Assembly: GCA_937944175.1 (NCBI GenBank)
Contig: CALDZW010000110.1
Coordinates: 1 to 9,961 of the forward strand
Direction: 5' to 3'
DNA length: 9,961 nt
Origin: an uncultured Candidatus Altimarinota bacterium
GTDB taxonomy: Bacteria > Patescibacteriota > Gracilibacteria > BD1-5 > UBA6164
Below are positions 7,465 to 9,961 of this stretch, in pieces. A program made the translations under genes and the position numbers. The first letter of the stretch is position 1. Every line of letters starts with the position of its first letter. Under the pieces are notes generated by a model. The model saw only the letters and a program-made list of their open reading frames with translations. It was not told the DNA's origin and did no database searches.

Positions 7465-8472
7465 TTAAGATGATATTGTTGAATAGACAATAATTCTATT
7501 CTCTTTAATGAGTTTCATTTTCTTTATTATTTTACTGGTTTTATTATTTTTTCAATTAATAAATCGGATAATTTCATCAATATTACTACTTGTCATTCAA
7601 ATACTTGAATTATCATTGCATTGTGAGAAAATATGATGTACTATTTCTTTTTTCATTAATTTAGTTTTTTTATTGTACTTTTCTATGTAAAAAAATCATA
7701 AATACTGATCATTTTTATTTAAAAACTCTTTATATTTATTGTCCTTTATAATTTCATCTTTCTGATTTTCCAAAAAACTTACCACCATAATATCTATTTC
7801 ATTTTTCAATTCTCAGAAATATTCCATGGTATCTCACAAGTGATTTTTAAAATTTGAATTTACTTTTTCAAATAATGGAATAACATCATTCCTTAAATAA
7901 TTTCTTGTAATAGTGGTATCAGTATTTGTACTATCTTCATTAAAATGTAATTTATTATTATGTAGATAATCATAAATTTCTCATTTTTTTGTTTGTAATA
8001 ATGGGCGTAATACTGAGCCTGATTTTTCAGTCATATTTACAAGTCATGTAAGTTTTGAACCTCTTGTTAAATTAAAAAAGAACGTTTCAATCTTATCATC
8101 AAGATGATGACCAAGGATAACTTTTTCTGATCAATATAAATGCATTATAGCATTAAAGAATTGATATCTTTTTTCTCTAGCTAATTCTTCAAATCACTTC
8201 TGAGGATATAATTTTTTTATTTTCTCAAAGTCACAACTTGCTGACTCAACAATAAATCCTTCTTTTTCTCATAATTTCTCTAAAAATTTTTCTTCACTAT
8301 CAGTATCTGGTCTCGTCTTATGATTAAAATAACAAGCGACAATATTTTTTTTGTAACTTGTTTTCATAACATTATACAAAACAAACATAGAGTCAGCTCA
8401 TGTCGAACATCATATAATAACCTTCTCCTCTGGTTTATAATATTTTTCAAGAAATTTTTGAAAATTAATCAT
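7465..8472 (-). CDS. tilS: tRNA(Ile)-lysidine synthase, short form
   Basis: This 335-residue N-type ATP pyrophosphatase attaches lysine to the wobble cytidine of tRNA(Ile)(CAU), so that it reads AUA codons, which are frequent in AT-rich genes like these. The PP-loop is at 23-28 as STGADS, where the family usually has SGGxDS. The next blocks are typical: YFNHKTRPDTDSEE, FEELAREKRYQFF, VILGHHLDDKIETFFFNLTRGSKLTGL, VLRPLLQTKKGEIYDYL and NEDSTNTDTTITRNYLRNDVIPLF. Length fits the short form without the large C-terminal domains seen in E. coli. The C-terminal quarter is Lys/Asn/Ile-rich and poorly recognisable. The ATG overlaps the end of the Nudix gene by 8 bases, so translational coupling is likely. 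Conserved glycines (IIGCSTGAD and others) are partly TGA. Confidence 0.92.
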
Positions 8473-8923
8473 TGTTTTTTAACTGTAAATATTGTACAAT
8501 CCCATCCCTAAATCATTCTAAGAAATATGTTTCTATATTAACACCTTCAAGATCAATCCATTTATATTCACAGTGTTCATTGCTTAGTTTAATATCTCCT
8601 CAAAGATATCTTCATTCATAAAAATTGTAAAAAATATATTCTTCATAGTTATATTTTTCACATGGTTTACAATATACTCGGGCATTTGCAATTGGAGTTC
8701 ACTGTAGTTGAAACTTTATATTTCATAATTCTTCATAAATTTCTCTTCAAAGTATATCTAAAAGATCTACCTTAAATTCTCATACATCAATTCTTCATCA
8801 AGGTAAATCATAATATCATCACATCCTTGGACCTTCAGGTACCTTAATAACTAGGACCTTTCAGTCTTTTCTTTTTAATATCACTTTCAATGAAATTGCA
8901 TAATGCTGTATACTTAGGTCCAT
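8465..8923 (-). CDS. Nudix hydrolase
   Basis: This is a 152-residue single-domain Nudix protein, a family that hydrolyses nucleoside diphosphates linked to other groups; the actual substrate is not predictable. The Nudix box begins GGRIDVGE (42-49) and ends REIYEELG (60-67). Metal-binding Glu residues are E61, E64 and E65. Ten residues separate E49 from R60, where the canonical box has seven. The order of strands around it (HYAISLKVILKRKDGKVLVIKVP before, EYIFYNFYEG and EYKWIDLEGV after) is normal. The box is encoded with consecutive TGA TGA codons for Gly-Gly, strong support for the recoded UGA. The gene starts 16 bases after the M24 peptidase stop and overlaps tilS by 8 bases. An in-frame stop just upstream fixes the ATG at 8923 as the start. 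Confidence 0.92.
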
Positions 8924-8939
8924 CAATGCTATTTAGTAA

Positions 8940-9961
8940 TTAAATTGGAATACTCGTAACTTTTTCTAACTTTCAATCTTTCATAAATACTATATCTTCA
9001 ATTCTTATTCAGAATTCTCAGGGAAGATAGATTCATGGTTCAATAGTAAAAGCAGTTTGATTAAAAATTTTGAGATCTTTTCATGGAGCTATATGTGGTG
9101 TTTCATGGACATCTAGTCATATTCAATGACCCGTTGCATGGATAAAAAGATCTCAAAACCCTGCATCTACAATAACACTCCTTGAAAGGTTATCTACTTC
9201 AGATTCAGTCATTCATTCTACTGTGTTATTATATGCATGAAGATGAGACTGTCTCACTATATTATAAACTTCAGTAAATTTATTGTATATTCATTTATGA
9301 GAACTAGAAACTGTTTGAACAGAATCAGAATACACCCAGAATGTTCTTGTAAAATCACTACAGTATCAATCATATAATGCTCACATATCAATGAGCAAGA
9401 CTCATTCCTCTATAATATCATCTCATGCAAAATGATGTGGTATAGCTGAATTTGTTCATGATGCTACAACAGCTTCAAAACTCTCTCCATCTCATCAAAA
9501 TTCAAATATTTTTTTTATAATCAATACTCTGAGCTCCTTTTCGGACATTCCTATAAGTGCTCATTCATTATTTAATCAATCAATACAAAGATACACTTTA
9601 TCTATTATAGCAATTGCTTCTCAAATTTTATCAAATTCCTTATGTGTTTTTTTTACCCTTTTTGCCATTAAGAGATCCTTTTTTAGAATTGAGATATCAC
9701 TATTTCATCAATTTTTTAATATAGCTTTTTGAAGCTCTGTATAAAAAGAAAAGCTTGCTTTTGATGATAATATAATTTTTTTCTCATCAATAAGCTGTAA
9801 GGCAATATTTTCATAAAATGGTCTCTTTAATTCTATGAATTCAATCTCTAGATTATCAATTCACACTTGTTCATGTATATGTATTTTAGAAATTCCTGCT
9901 ACCTTTCAGAAATAGCGAGGATCAAGAAAAACTTGTAACATATGTTCACTCCATATCATTA
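8940..9961 (-). CDS. M24 metallopeptidase, Xaa-Pro aminopeptidase type, 5' end outside window
   Basis: The C-terminal 339 residues are seen, counted from an ATG at 9959; the frame stays open to the window edge, and family members usually carry a further N-terminal stretch, so the true start is probably outside. The enzyme removes an N-terminal residue preceding proline, using two metal ions. All five ligands are present on the numbering from 9959: D191 and D202 (DMGALYDGYCSDFTRTF), H278 (HATGHGIGLDVHE), E307 (FTIEPGIYLPGE) and E321 (GIRIEDIV). The part before about residue 110 corresponds to the creatinase N-terminal domain (DPRYFGKVAG, SFYTELQKA). TGA codons encode key glycines such as GHGIGL and EPGI. 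It is the first visible gene of a tight cluster with nudix, tilS, DUF218 and ybaK; gene symbol pepP-like, not assigned. Confidence 0.92.

Noticed and set aside
1..9961. Widespread apparent frameshifts or pseudogenes, since only short frames exist with the standard code
   Set aside because: All breaks are TGA codons; reading TGA as Gly restores full-length proteins with intact motifs.
1..9961. UGA = Trp (mycoplasma-type code)
   Set aside because: TGA positions match conserved glycines, not tryptophans, and TGG is used where Trp is expected.
1..9961. tRNA or rRNA genes, transposases, phage genes, toxin-antitoxin pairs
   Set aside because: Nothing in the intergenic gaps (the largest is 119 bases) or in the translated frames matches these.

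Overview
The window comes from an AT-rich bacterial genome that reads UGA as glycine (translation table 25). It is most likely a candidate-phylum (CPR/Patescibacteria) member of the Absconditabacteria (SR1) or Gracilibacteria (BD1-5). With the standard code every gene breaks into pieces. With TGA read as Gly, eleven long uninterrupted genes cover almost all of the window, and the TGA codons fall on family-conserved glycines: the Rossmann GxGxxG, the GG of the Nudix box, and GGVSP of YbaK. TGG is still used for Trp, which argues against a UGA=Trp code. No rRNA, tRNA, CRISPR array or transposase was seen, and no stretch above 300 bases lacks a gene.

Layout, right to left, because ten of the eleven genes are on the minus strand. 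A compact cluster runs from the right edge: a 5'-truncated M24 Xaa-Pro-type aminopeptidase (beyond 9959 to 8940), a Nudix hydrolase (8923-8465), TilS tRNA(Ile)-lysidine synthase (8472-7465), a membrane-anchored DUF218/SanA-like protein (7448-6786) and a YbaK-type aminoacyl-tRNA deacylase (6784-6317). Spacings are 16, -8, 16 and 1 bases. After 63 bases comes an unusual 711-residue fusion of a disulfide FAD oxidoreductase with a TVP38/TMEM64 (VTT, DedA-like) membrane domain (6253-4118). After 119 bases comes a nucleoside phosphorylase/nucleosidase-superfamily gene (3998-3105). The only plus-strand gene, an unrecognised 107-residue protein (2792-3115), converges on it, overlaps it by 11 bases, and has a candidate terminator inside it. 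On the left, from an AT-rich divergent promoter region, runs a second minus-strand cluster: a HerA-like DUF853 ATPase (2693-1179), a small multi-pass membrane protein (1163-822) and a spore photoproduct lyase homologue (814 to beyond 1).

The most interesting signal is not a gene but two families of small palindromic repeats lying inside open reading frames without breaking them. Family A is exactly 28 bases long, has three copies (one in splB, two in the FAD oxidoreductase) and is always read in the same phase, giving peptides that end in (S/T)LQ. Family B is GC-rich. It has two copies in opposite orientation inside the nucleosidase gene, apparently adding peptide segments on both sides of a conserved block, and a degenerate third copy just upstream of that gene. 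They resemble the Rickettsia palindromic elements in behaviour.

Functionally the window mixes translation quality and decoding (TilS, YbaK), housecleaning (Nudix, nucleosidase, aminopeptidase), redox/membrane functions (the fusion) and DNA repair (SplB, perhaps the HerA-like ATPase). None of the starts has a recognisable Shine-Dalgarno sequence.
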